NCBI GenBank assembly: GCA_905214525.1
Contig: CAJMMN010000005.1
Location: 71,406-135,405, forward strand
Direction of reading: 5' to 3'
DNA: 64,000 nt
DNA from: an uncultured bacterium
GTDB taxonomy: Bacteria > Actinomycetota > Coriobacteriia > Coriobacteriales > Coriobacteriaceae
In this document: in pieces, positions 16,012-23,413 of the stretch
How the letters are laid out: each line of letters begins with the position of its first letter
How positions within the stretch are numbered: position 1 is the stretch's first letter
The notes under the pieces: generated by a model
The model's input: the letters and a program-made list of their open reading frames with translations, nothing else
Told to the model about the DNA's origin: nothing
The model's database searches: none
Program-made: the position numbers and the translations under genes

Positions 16012-17583
16012 CTACAGTGGCAGGCCTTGTCCGAGCATGGCGATGGCGCTCATGAGGACCAGCATGCCGGCGGCGTAGGGCAGCACGGCGCTCAGGAGTT
16101 CGGCGTCCTTGCCGCGCACGCGTACGGCGGCAAGACCAATGGCGAGCGTCTGCGGCGAGATCATCTTGCCGGCGGCGACACCCAGGGCGTTCAGCGCGAC
16201 CATCCAGTAGTCACTCACGCCCAGCGCCGTAGCCGCCTGGCTCTGGATGGGACCGAACAGCATGCCCGACGACGTGCCCGAACCGGTCACGAACGCACCG
16301 ACGGCACCGATCCACGGGGCCAGAATCGGGTACAAACTACCGGCGACGGCGATACAGAACGCGCTGATCGACGAGATCATGCCCGCATAGCCCATCACCT
16401 TGGCGCAGCCCAGCACCGAAAGCATGGTAATGACCGTCGGCATCATCTGCTTGACAGTCGCGGCCAGCACCTCGCCCATCAAGCGCGGCGAAGCGCCCTG
16501 AATGGCACCGCCGACAAACGCAGCCAGGAAAATCCAAACACCCGGCGTGTTGATCCACGAAAACGTAAGCGTACCGGGGTTCTCGCCGCAATATACCTGC
16601 ACGTGACTCGCAAACGGCGCGAGCGCGGCATGTACAACGGGCACCAGGTTGGACGTACCCAGCAGCAGAACAAAAATCAGGATGAAGCACGACCAGGCAG
16701 AAAGCGCCGACTTAACGGTGAGCTGTTCGCCGGCCTCGATATTCATGTGAAAGCGTGCGTCCAGATGCCCCGACTTCTCGGCACGCATAGCAAGCGCAGC
16801 TGTCAGCCCGAGCGAAACGATAGAACCGACGACGACGGCAAGCTCGGGACCCACAAACCTAGCAACGACCAGAGCCGCACCGGCAAAGGACACGCCGGAG
16901 AGCACGGCGATGCCCGCCGCGCCACGTAGGCGCTCGGCAACGCCTGCAACGTTGCCCTGGTCCTCGGCAACACGACCAGCAACCAGTACGATAAACAGCG
17001 GCATCATCACAAAGAAAGGCGCCAACTGCACCAGCTGAACGGTCGCCAGGTGCAGGGAATCCAGACCCACCAAGTCGGCAACGGACACCGTGGGGATGCC
17101 GATGGAGCCGTAGGGTGTGGGTACGCCGTTGGCCAGCAGGCAGATGAGCACGGCGGGCACGGCCTCAAAACCCAGGCCCGCGAGCATGCCGGCAGGAATG
17201 GCGACGGCAGTGCCAAAACCGGCCATGCCCTCCATAAAACCACCGAAGCACCAGGCCACGAGCAGCGCCAGCAGACGGCGGTCGCTGCTGATGGAGGTGA
17301 TCATGCTGCCGATCACGTCCATGGCGCCCGTGCGAACGCACAGGTTATACGTGAATACCGCGGCGATGATCACCAGGACGATGGGCCACAGAGCCATCAA
17401 AAAGCCTTCAAGCGAGGCGGTCGCGATCTGCGCTGCCGGCAGGTGCCACCATGCGAAGGCAAGCACGCACGAAAGGACAAACGATCCGATAGCGGCCTTC
17501 CAAGCTGGCCATTTAAAGCACAGCAGCATCACGACCAGCCAAATAATCGGCACAAGAGCCAGTAAGAATGCGGCGACGTCCAT
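16012..17583 (-). CDS. lctP: L-lactate permease (LctP family)
   Basis: 523-aa inner-membrane symporter for lactate (and often glycolate) with protons. About 12-14 hydrophobic helices cover the full length. Family segments include the N-terminal VPIIWLVVMLLCFKWPAW, GGFMEGMAGFGTAVAIPAGML, ANGVPTPYGSIGIPT and the C-terminal GTSSGMLFGPIQSQAA. AAGGAG lies 9 bases before the ATG at 17583. No lactate dehydrogenase is adjacent. Divergent from the flippase gene with a 182-base gap. Confidence 0.93.
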   Translation of the reverse strand: MDVAAFLLALVPIIWLVVMLLCFKWPAWKAAIGSFVLSCVLAFAWWHLPAAQIATASLEGFLMALWPIVLVIIAAVFTYNLCVRTGAMDVIGSMITSISSDRRLLALLVAWCFGGFMEGMAGFGTAVAIPAGMLAGLGFEAVPAVLICLLANGVPTPYGSIGIPTVSVADLVGLDSLHLATVQLVQLAPFFVMMPLFIVLVAGRVAEDQGNVAGVAERLRGAAGIAVLSGVSFAGAALVVARFVGPELAVVVGSIVSLGLTAALAMRAEKSGHLDARFHMNIEAGEQLTVKSALSAWSCFILIFVLLLGTSNLVPVVHAALAPFASHVQVYCGENPGTLTFSWINTPGVWIFLAAFVGGAIQGASPRLMGEVLAATVKQMMPTVITMLSVLGCAKVMGYAGMISSISAFCIAVAGSLYPILAPWIGAVGAFVTGSGTSSGMLFGPIQSQAATALGVSDYWMVALNALGVAAGKMISPQTLAIGLAAVRVRGKDAELLSAVLPYAAGMLVLMSAIAMLGQGLPL

Positions 17584-17731
17584 AGGTAGAAGCTCCTTGG
17601 TGCCGCGTGGGCGGCATCGGGGGGGTGTCACAAAACTTCAACAGGATACCGCACACTTACCGACAAATTACAGCCGCCTGCCGAAAATATTGAACAATCC
17701 GTTCAAAAACACGAGCGAACACCGTCGCGTC

Positions 17732-17737
17732 TATACT
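17732..17737 (+). promoter_or_regulatory. Candidate -10 element for the flippase gene
   Basis: TATACT lies 29 bases before the TTG start. No good -35 is seen 17 bases upstream. A GAAC-5-GTTC inverted repeat at about 17693-17705 may be a regulatory site. Confidence 0.35.
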
Positions 17738-17765
17738 AGAGCGCAGCAATAGAAAGGACCCCGCT

Positions 17766-19346
17766 TTGAGCATCACGCCCCTCGATAGCATTCGCCGCGC
17801 CATCGCCCGCCGCAATGGCGTCGCCGACCCCGCCGTATCGAGAGACGGCACCGCAAAGGGCCGGGGCGGCCGCATCGAGAACGGCCTGTTCCCCACATCG
17901 CACACCGCCGAGGAGCTTGCACGAATCCAAGAGCTAAGCCAGCGTAACGCCGGCGGCCCCGACAGCAGCCAGGCCACACGCCGTCGCCGCGAGCGCGATC
18001 GCCAGCCCGGCCCCATCCACCGCATGGTCAATGCCTGGTGGAACCGCCTGCTCGGAGCCGTCTACGACGGCGGCTTCTCCACGCAAGAAGCCGAGTACGA
18101 AGATCACGCCACCCGTCGCGACTACCTTTGGAATACCCTGGGCACCGCCGTATGGGGCATGGCATTTCCGCTGCTCACCATTGTGTCGACGCAACTCGCA
18201 GGCGCCGAGGAAGCCGGCAAGTTCTCCATCGCCTTTGTCACCGGTACGCTCATCATGATCGCGTGCAACTACGGCGTGCGCAATTTCCAGGTCTCGGATA
18301 TCGACGAAACGACGTCATTCGCCTCCTACCAGCTCAACCGCTGGCTTTGCGGAGCGCTCGCCCTGGCATGCGGCCTGGTATACAGCAGCGCCCGCGGCTA
18401 CGATGCGCAGATGGCCACGATCGGCCTGGGCGTCTACCTCTATAAGGTGATCGACGGCATCGCCGACGTGTACGAGGGCCGCCTGCAGCAGGCCGACAAG
18501 CTCTATTTGGCAGGCATGAGCCAAACGCTGCGTTCCGCCGGCGTCATCGCGGTCTTTAGCGTGGCACTGTTCCTCACGCGCAGCATGCCCATCGCGGCCA
18601 TGGCCATGGGCATCGCCGCGATTGCCTCGCTCGTACTGGTCACCGCCCCGCTCGCCCTGCTCGAAACCGAAAAATCACGCCGCATGAGTCTGCGCGAGGC
18701 TGGCCACCTGTTTGTCCAGTGCGCCCCGCTCTTTGGTGCGCTGTTCCTGTTCAACCTTATCGAGAGCATGCCCAAGTTTGTGATGGAGGGCACGCTGGCA
18801 TACAAATATCAGCTGTACTTTAATGCACTGTTTTTTCCGGCGCAGGCCATTTTGTTGAGCATTGGATTTATCTATAAACCGCAGCTCCTGCGCTTGTCGA
18901 GCATTTGGGCTAATCCTCGCAAGCGTCGTCGCTTTGACCTGATTATTGTTGCCGTTATGGCGCTGATCGTGGTCATCACCGGCGTGTGCGCCGCATTTAT
19001 GGCAGGTCCCGGTATTCCCCTCATGAGCTTTATGTACGGCCTCAGCTTTGAACGCTACCGTACGCTGGCGCTGCTGATGGTCGTCGCCGGCGGCGTAACC
19101 GCGGCCATCGATTTTATCTACGCCATTATCACGGTGCTGCGCCACGCTGGAGACGTCACCAAGATCTACCTGATCTGCTTCGCCGTAAGCGTGGTGCTGC
19201 CGGTGATCTTGATTAAGCTGCTGGGTCTGATGGGCGCTGTGGTGAGCTACCTAGCCATCATGGCCCTACTCCTGGCGCTGCTGATTATCGAGTACACCCA
19301 CATACGCCAGCGCATCGAACGCGACCGTAACCCATACGGCGCCTAA
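17766..19346 (+). CDS. Polysaccharide flippase-like multipass membrane protein
   Basis: 526 aa. About 110 N-terminal residues are polar and Arg-rich (RRNGVADP, TRRRRERDRQ) and probably cytosolic. Some 12 or more hydrophobic helices follow from about residue 125, in the pattern of Wzx/MOP-superfamily lipid-linked oligosaccharide exporters. Start: TTG at 17766, with AGAAAGGA 5 bases before it; no ATG fits. The substrate cannot be told, and no glycosyltransferases are adjacent, although a WecA/TagO-like enzyme lies 9 kb away. The long soluble N-terminal extension is unusual. Confidence 0.7.
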   Translation: MSITPLDSIRRAIARRNGVADPAVSRDGTAKGRGGRIENGLFPTSHTAEELARIQELSQRNAGGPDSSQATRRRRERDRQPGPIHRMVNAWWNRLLGAVYDGGFSTQEAEYEDHATRRDYLWNTLGTAVWGMAFPLLTIVSTQLAGAEEAGKFSIAFVTGTLIMIACNYGVRNFQVSDIDETTSFASYQLNRWLCGALALACGLVYSSARGYDAQMATIGLGVYLYKVIDGIADVYEGRLQQADKLYLAGMSQTLRSAGVIAVFSVALFLTRSMPIAAMAMGIAAIASLVLVTAPLALLETEKSRRMSLREAGHLFVQCAPLFGALFLFNLIESMPKFVMEGTLAYKYQLYFNALFFPAQAILLSIGFIYKPQLLRLSSIWANPRKRRRFDLIIVAVMALIVVITGVCAAFMAGPGIPLMSFMYGLSFERYRTLALLMVVAGGVTAAIDFIYAIITVLRHAGDVTKIYLICFAVSVVLPVILIKLLGLMGAVVSYLAIMALLLALLIIEYTHIRQRIERDRNPYGA

Positions 19347-19382
19347 TTAGCTGCCCCCGGTCACCGGAATTAACGATGGAAT

Positions 19383-19560
19383 CACCCCGGCTGGGGTCTC
19401 GTTGCGGACGATTTGCGACACGCAAAACTAAGTGAGTAGACTTTTGCCGAATCCCTGACCACACAGGCAAAACACAAGTCAGTGACCTGCGGTTTTGTTG
19501 AGGCAAATTTGCCGGCTGCTCGGCATTTCCAAAAAAGTCTACTCACTTAGCCAGCGGGCA
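19383..19560. repeat. Repeat C, copy 1 (MITE-like, 123-bp core)
   Basis: The core at 19428-19550 begins CTAAGTGAGTAGACTTTT and ends AGTCTACTCACTTAG, giving terminal inverted repeats of about 15 bp. Flanking CCCCGGCT...CTCGTTGCGGAC on the left and CCAGCG on the right are also shared with copy 2 at 22469. No ORF lies inside. Together with repeat D and the 19633 unit it fills the 316-base gap between the flippase and the phosphatase. Confidence 0.88.
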
Positions 19561-19565
19561 GCCAA

Positions 19566-19598
19566 ATGATTTTTTAATCCCCGTCCCAGAAAAATCAT
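19566..19598. repeat. Repeat D, copy 2
   Basis: Identical over 33 bp to 6828-6860. Here the stem is lengthened by CCAA on the left and TTGG on the right, whereas copy 1 uses TCG or CG with CG. So the outer pairs differ yet stay complementary. Confidence 0.9.
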
Positions 19599-19632
19599 TT
19601 GGTTGGCAGAAGGGCAAAAGCAGTCAAAAAAG

Positions 19633-19653
19633 CCCGTCCCAAATTAGCGACCC
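19633..19653. repeat. Short repeat with CCCGTCCCAAATTAGC, copy 1
   Basis: CCCGTCCCAAATTAGC followed by GACCC, just past the stop of the phosphatase gene. The same sequence with TACCC lies at 22730, also just past the stop of a - strand gene. Confidence 0.75.
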
Positions 19654-19662
19654 CTTGCGCCA

Positions 19663-20502
19663 TCATTCTCCAGGCTTGATATTTGCGTAGAACTCCGCAC
19701 CATCATCCAGGCGCAGGATGCCGACGCGGCCGAACTCGGAACCAGTGGCGGCGGCGCAGTCGATGTCGATGCGATCGGGCACGCCGGCGGTATCCTCGCC
19801 GCCCAAGCGCACGATCTGCCCGCGGCCCGACTCCTCATCGAGCCCCGCCAGGCCGCCGACCTCGCAATAACGTCCAAGCGACACCGTGGGCGTGTGGCCG
19901 CTCACCACGACCGGACCCTTGCCCTCGGCAGAAAGCAGCCACGTCGACGCATCCCAGTAGCCATGACGAATCCACAGCAAGTCATCGGACGACTGCACCG
20001 CAAGCATCTGCTGTAGTAGCTCGCGATCGGCGCTAACCGCTCCGGCACCATCGGCACAATCAACCCCATGTTCAAGCAAAAACGCCCGCGCCGCCTCGGT
20101 CTGGATGCCGGCATGCACCAGCAGGTACGGACGCTCGTCAGTCTCGGCCACTGCGTAGAGCGGCAGCGTCGCCATCCAACGCACGAGCTCCTCGTACGCC
20201 TCAAATTCCATGTCGTTGAGCTGCTGACGGGTAGTCCAACCGCCGTTGATATCCCAGGTCTCGGCATCGAGCGGATCCTGGCCAATGATGGCATCGAGCA
20301 TGATCTGCTCGTGATTACCCTTGAGCACGCGGGCGTTGGGCAGCGAGCGCACGAGCTTAATAACGCCGACCGGATCGGGCCCGCGATCGATCATGTCGCC
20401 CAACACGTACAGCGTGTCGTCGGACGTCAACGAGATTTTAGACAGGGCCTCGTCAAGCGCACGCACGTGCCCGTGAGCATCAGATGTCACATAGATCGCC
20501 AT
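19663..20502 (-). CDS. Metallophosphoesterase, serine/threonine phosphatase (PrpA/ApaH-like)
   Basis: 279 aa calcineurin-like phosphoesterase. The di-metal site motifs are all present near the N terminus: SDAHGH (D-x-H), LGDMIDRGPD (GDxxDRG) and LKGNHE (GNHE), followed by VSGHTPT with a further metal histidine. Family members dephosphorylate proteins or hydrolyse dinucleoside polyphosphates; the substrate is not decidable here. GGAGAGG lies about 7 bases before the ATG at 20502. The N-terminal motif set fits best, and the middle part (residues about 130-190) is less conserved. Confidence 0.85.
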   Translation of the reverse strand: MAIYVTSDAHGHVRALDEALSKISLTSDDTLYVLGDMIDRGPDPVGVIKLVRSLPNARVLKGNHEQIMLDAIIGQDPLDAETWDINGGWTTRQQLNDMEFEAYEELVRWMATLPLYAVAETDERPYLLVHAGIQTEAARAFLLEHGVDCADGAGAVSADRELLQQMLAVQSSDDLLWIRHGYWDASTWLLSAEGKGPVVVSGHTPTVSLGRYCEVGGLAGLDEESGRGQIVRLGGEDTAGVPDRIDIDCAAATGSEFGRVGILRLDDGAEFYANIKPGE

Positions 20503-20577
20503 GGTACGCCTCTCCTTGCATTGCGGCCGAAGCCCGGTGCCGCAACTAAAACTTCAAGTTGAACTTAAACGTTACCC

Positions 20578-20606
20578 ATTGTACTCCGATGCAATAAAGC
20601 TGGAAA
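20578..20606 (-). promoter_or_regulatory. Candidate promoter of the metallophosphoesterase gene
   Basis: On the - strand, TTTCCA (-35, plus 20601-20606), a 17-base spacer and TACAAT (-10, plus 20578-20583). An inverted repeat TTCAA-G-TTGAA lies just downstream at about 20553-20563 and may be an operator. The rest of this 319-base gap shows no gene. Confidence 0.5.
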
Positions 20607-20821
20607 GTGCCACCGCTGCCAACGGTCACAAGCGGCCGCCCGCACGCCCCGGAAACACCGCGCCACCAGCATCAACACCGCAAGCAGCACCGCCCGCGCC
20701 CCCGCCTCGTGTCGAAAATGCGAACGCCCGCGGCTCGACCCCATAAACCCACCACCTTGGGTACAAATAACCGCAGACAACTGACCGTGCCACGCCAACC
20801 ACCCAGGAGCGGACACCATCC

Positions 20822-22423
20822 ATGAACCAGATCCTTCTCTTTATCGGCCTCGTTATTATTCTGTGCCTGACCATCAAACCCGTCGGCAAAAAGCTCCCCT
20901 TCCCCACCCTGCTCATCTTTATCGCGCTCGGCATGCTGTTGGGCGTCAACGGCCCGGCGCATATCGACTTTAGCGACTATGCGCTCACCGAAACCGTCTG
21001 CAGCACGGCACTGCTGTTCATCATGTTCTACGGCGGCTTTAACACCAATATCGACCGCGCCAAGCCCGTCACTGCGCCGGCGGTGCTGCTGAGCACGCTC
21101 GGCGTCGTCATCACTGCCGGCATCACCGGCGTGTTCGCCCACTTTGTGCTGGGCTTCGACTGGATCGGCGGCCTGCTGCTGGGCTCGGTCGTAGCATCCA
21201 CTGATGCGGCCAGCGTCTTTAGCGTGCTGCGCGAGCACAGCCTTTCGCTGAAGGGCGGCACCGACTCGCTGCTCGAGGTCGAATCGGGCTCCAACGACCC
21301 CGTCGCCTACATGCTCACCGCCGTGCTCGCCACACTCGCGGCCGGCGGCGACATCAACATTCCCGCACTGCTGGCCAAGCAGATTATCCTGGGCGTGGGG
21401 CTGGGCCTTGCCATCGGCTGGGCGGCGGGCCGCCTGATTGAACGCGCACACGCAACGGCCGAGGGTGCGCAGACCATCTTTTTGTTCGCCGTGGTCATCG
21501 TCGCCTACGCGCTGCCGAGCTACCTGGGCGGCAACGGATTTTTGGCCGCGTACCTGGCCGGCATTGTGCTGGGCGCGAGCGACATCACCGACAAGGTCGA
21601 GCTGGCGCACTTCTTTGACACCCTCACCGAGATGGCCGAGATGACGATCTTCTTCTTACTCGGCCTGCTCGTAACGCCCGCACGCCTGCCGCAGATGCTG
21701 CTGCCTGGCCTGGCGCTCATGGCGTTTATGCTCTTCGTGAGCCGCCCCATCGCCGTCGGCGTGCTCCTGGCGCCCTTTAAGACGAACCCCCGCCAGGTCG
21801 CGCTCATAAGCTGGGCGGGCCTGCGCGGAGCAGCTTCGGTCGTCTTTAGTCTCTTTGCCGTGGTGGCCGGCGTTCCCGGCGGACACGACCTATTTGACCT
21901 GGTGTTTGTGATTGCCGTGTCGAGCATTGTGGTGCAGGGATCGCTGCTACCGGCGGTGGCGAAGAAGCTCGACATGATCGACGCGGAAGGCGACGTGCGC
22001 CGTACGTTTAACGATTACCGCGACGAGGACGGCATGTCGTTCGTCAAGCTCAAGGTGGGCGCAGGACATCCGTTTGCCGGTCGCTCGCTTGCCGACATTG
22101 GCAGCGCGACGGACATGCTCGTGGTCCTGGTGCTGCGCGACGGGGCGCACCCGGTGCTGCCCAATGGCGATACCGTGATTGAGGAAGGCGACCTGCTGGT
22201 GATGGCCGCGCCGACGTTTGAAGAGCGTGCCGAGGTTACGCTGCGCGAGGTCACCGTGACTCCCCACGGTCGCCTGGCCGGTCAGCGCCTGCGCGACGTG
22301 CCGCAGGGCAAGCACCCGTTCATCGTCGTGATGCTCAAGCGCGAAGGCCAAACGATCATCCCCGACGGCGACACCCTCATATACGCCGGCGACGAAGCCG
22401 TCATCGCCACGCTGGCGTCGTAG
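20822..22423 (+). CDS. Potassium/proton antiporter, CPA1/CPA2 type with RCK_C domains (NhaP2/CvrA-like)
   Basis: 533 aa. The first about 385 residues form a 12-13-helix Na+(K+)/H+ exchanger domain, including STDAASVFSVL and ESGSNDPVAYMLT, which hold the ion-binding Asp residues of the family. The C-terminal 140 residues contain two TrkA-C/RCK_C-like modules (SFVKLKVGAGHPFAGRSLADIG and EVTVTPHGRLAGQRL) that sense nucleotides or potassium. It would export K+ against protons for pH and osmotic balance. AGGAG lies 12 bases before the ATG, a little far. Divergent from the phosphatase, it sits between two near-identical repeat blocks. Confidence 0.88.
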   Translation: MNQILLFIGLVIILCLTIKPVGKKLPFPTLLIFIALGMLLGVNGPAHIDFSDYALTETVCSTALLFIMFYGGFNTNIDRAKPVTAPAVLLSTLGVVITAGITGVFAHFVLGFDWIGGLLLGSVVASTDAASVFSVLREHSLSLKGGTDSLLEVESGSNDPVAYMLTAVLATLAAGGDINIPALLAKQIILGVGLGLAIGWAAGRLIERAHATAEGAQTIFLFAVVIVAYALPSYLGGNGFLAAYLAGIVLGASDITDKVELAHFFDTLTEMAEMTIFFLLGLLVTPARLPQMLLPGLALMAFMLFVSRPIAVGVLLAPFKTNPRQVALISWAGLRGAASVVFSLFAVVAGVPGGHDLFDLVFVIAVSSIVVQGSLLPAVAKKLDMIDAEGDVRRTFNDYRDEDGMSFVKLKVGAGHPFAGRSLADIGSATDMLVVLVLRDGAHPVLPNGDTVIEEGDLLVMAAPTFEERAEVTLREVTVTPHGRLAGQRLRDVPQGKHPFIVVMLKREGQTIIPDGDTLIYAGDEAVIATLAS

Positions 22424-22468
22424 TGGCTAGGGGCAGCCGTCCCGAATTGGCCATATTTGAGCATAAAT

Positions 22469-22647
22469 CGCCCCGGCTAGGATCTCGTTGCGGACAATTA
22501 GCGTCTCTCAAAACTAAGTGAGTAGACTTTTACCGAATCGCCGACCACGTCTCCAAAACACAAGTCTGTGACCTGCGAGTTTGTTGAAGCAAGTTAGTCG
22601 GGTGCTCAGGATTTCCAATAAAGCCTACTCACTTAGCCAGCGTGCAG
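22469..22647. repeat. Repeat C, copy 2 (123-bp core)
   Basis: The core at 22514-22636 has exactly the same length as copy 1, with ends CTAAGTGAGTAGACTTTT and CCTACTCACTTAG, the same orientation and the same shared flanks. It fills most of the 326-base gap after the antiporter, which contains no ORF of note. Confidence 0.88.
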
Positions 22648-22729
22648 TCAGAATAGAATGGTCGCGAGCTCATTAGACTCCATTGCGACGGTTTATCGTG
22701 CATTTTCGCGCAGCTGCGGGCGCAGACGC

Positions 22730-22750
22730 CCCGTCCCAAATTAGCTACCC
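22730..22750. repeat. Short repeat with CCCGTCCCAAATTAGC, copy 2
   Basis: Second copy of the unit at 19633, ending at the stop codon of the 63-aa gene. Confidence 0.75.
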
Positions 22751-22941
22751 TAGTCATCGTCGACGGCAAAGTCGCGGAGGTCGAGGCCTTTGCGTTCGGC
22801 ACGGGTTAGTAGCTCTTGGGGCGACTCGTCCTCGATATCCACTACGTCGAGCATGGCGGCCGGAAAGCCCACGCCGGCCGCGCTCCCCGCGCGGTCGAGC
22901 AGACTCTCGCGCAGCTGGTCTACATCAACTTCGATCTTCAT
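22750..22941 (-). CDS. Small acidic protein of unknown function
   Basis: 63 aa with an excellent AGGAGG site 7 bases before the ATG at 22941, which is the main reason to accept it. Sequence features: an N-terminal VDVDQLRESLLDRAGSAAG helix and an acidic C terminus (LRDFAVDDD). No signal peptide, membrane segment or cysteines. Divergent from the MazG-like gene, with a 115-base intergenic region that must hold both promoters. It may be a regulator or antitoxin-like partner of the adjacent defence genes, but nothing in the sequence proves that. Confidence 0.65.
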   Translation of the reverse strand: MKIEVDVDQLRESLLDRAGSAAGVGFPAAMLDVVDIEDESPQELLTRAERKGLDLRDFAVDDD

Positions 22942-23056
22942 GGTGAAACCTCCTGCCGGGCAATCGTGACCAAACAAACCGCACGCCCCAAATGATGTGG
23001 AATAAATCCCAGATACCGCCATAATAAAGCAAGGCACATCAGGGAGGTTGCGGACG

Positions 23057-23413
23057 ATGGATAAGCTCGATGTCATGACGAAACAAGTCAGGGACTTTTG
23101 TGATGCACACAGTTGGCGCAGCTATCACACGCCAAAAGAGCTCGCCATTGGCATGGCGACCGAATCCTCCGAGCTTCTCCAGCTCTTTCGCTTTATGAGC
23201 GAAACGCGCATTGCTGAAATGTTCGAAGACACCGAGCAACGCCAGGCCATCGAAGACGAAGTCGCCGATACGCTCCTTTTCCTCCTGCGCTTTGCCGACC
23301 TAAACGGAATCGACCTCCCCGCCGCGCTCTCGTCCAAGCTCAAACGTAATGACGAGCGCTATCCCGTCAACGCATCATCTGACGAGTACAGAAAGGCGGA
23401 CCACCATGAGTAA
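23057..23413 (+). CDS. MazG-like nucleotide pyrophosphohydrolase
   Basis: 118 aa, all-alpha NTP-pyrophosphatase fold. The metal-binding residues follow the E-x2-E...E-x2-D pattern: E36-x2-E39 (ATESSEL) and E68-x2-D71 (EDEVADTLLF). Such enzymes cut (d)NTPs to monophosphate and pyrophosphate; the closest known activities are on dCTP or damaged nucleotides. GGGAGG precedes the ATG. Its TAA overlaps the start of the next gene by 8 bases, implying translational coupling. A role in lowering nucleotide pools during phage attack is inference from the neighbour. Confidence 0.88.
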   Translation: MDKLDVMTKQVRDFCDAHSWRSYHTPKELAIGMATESSELLQLFRFMSETRIAEMFEDTEQRQAIEDEVADTLLFLLRFADLNGIDLPAALSSKLKRNDERYPVNASSDEYRKADHHE

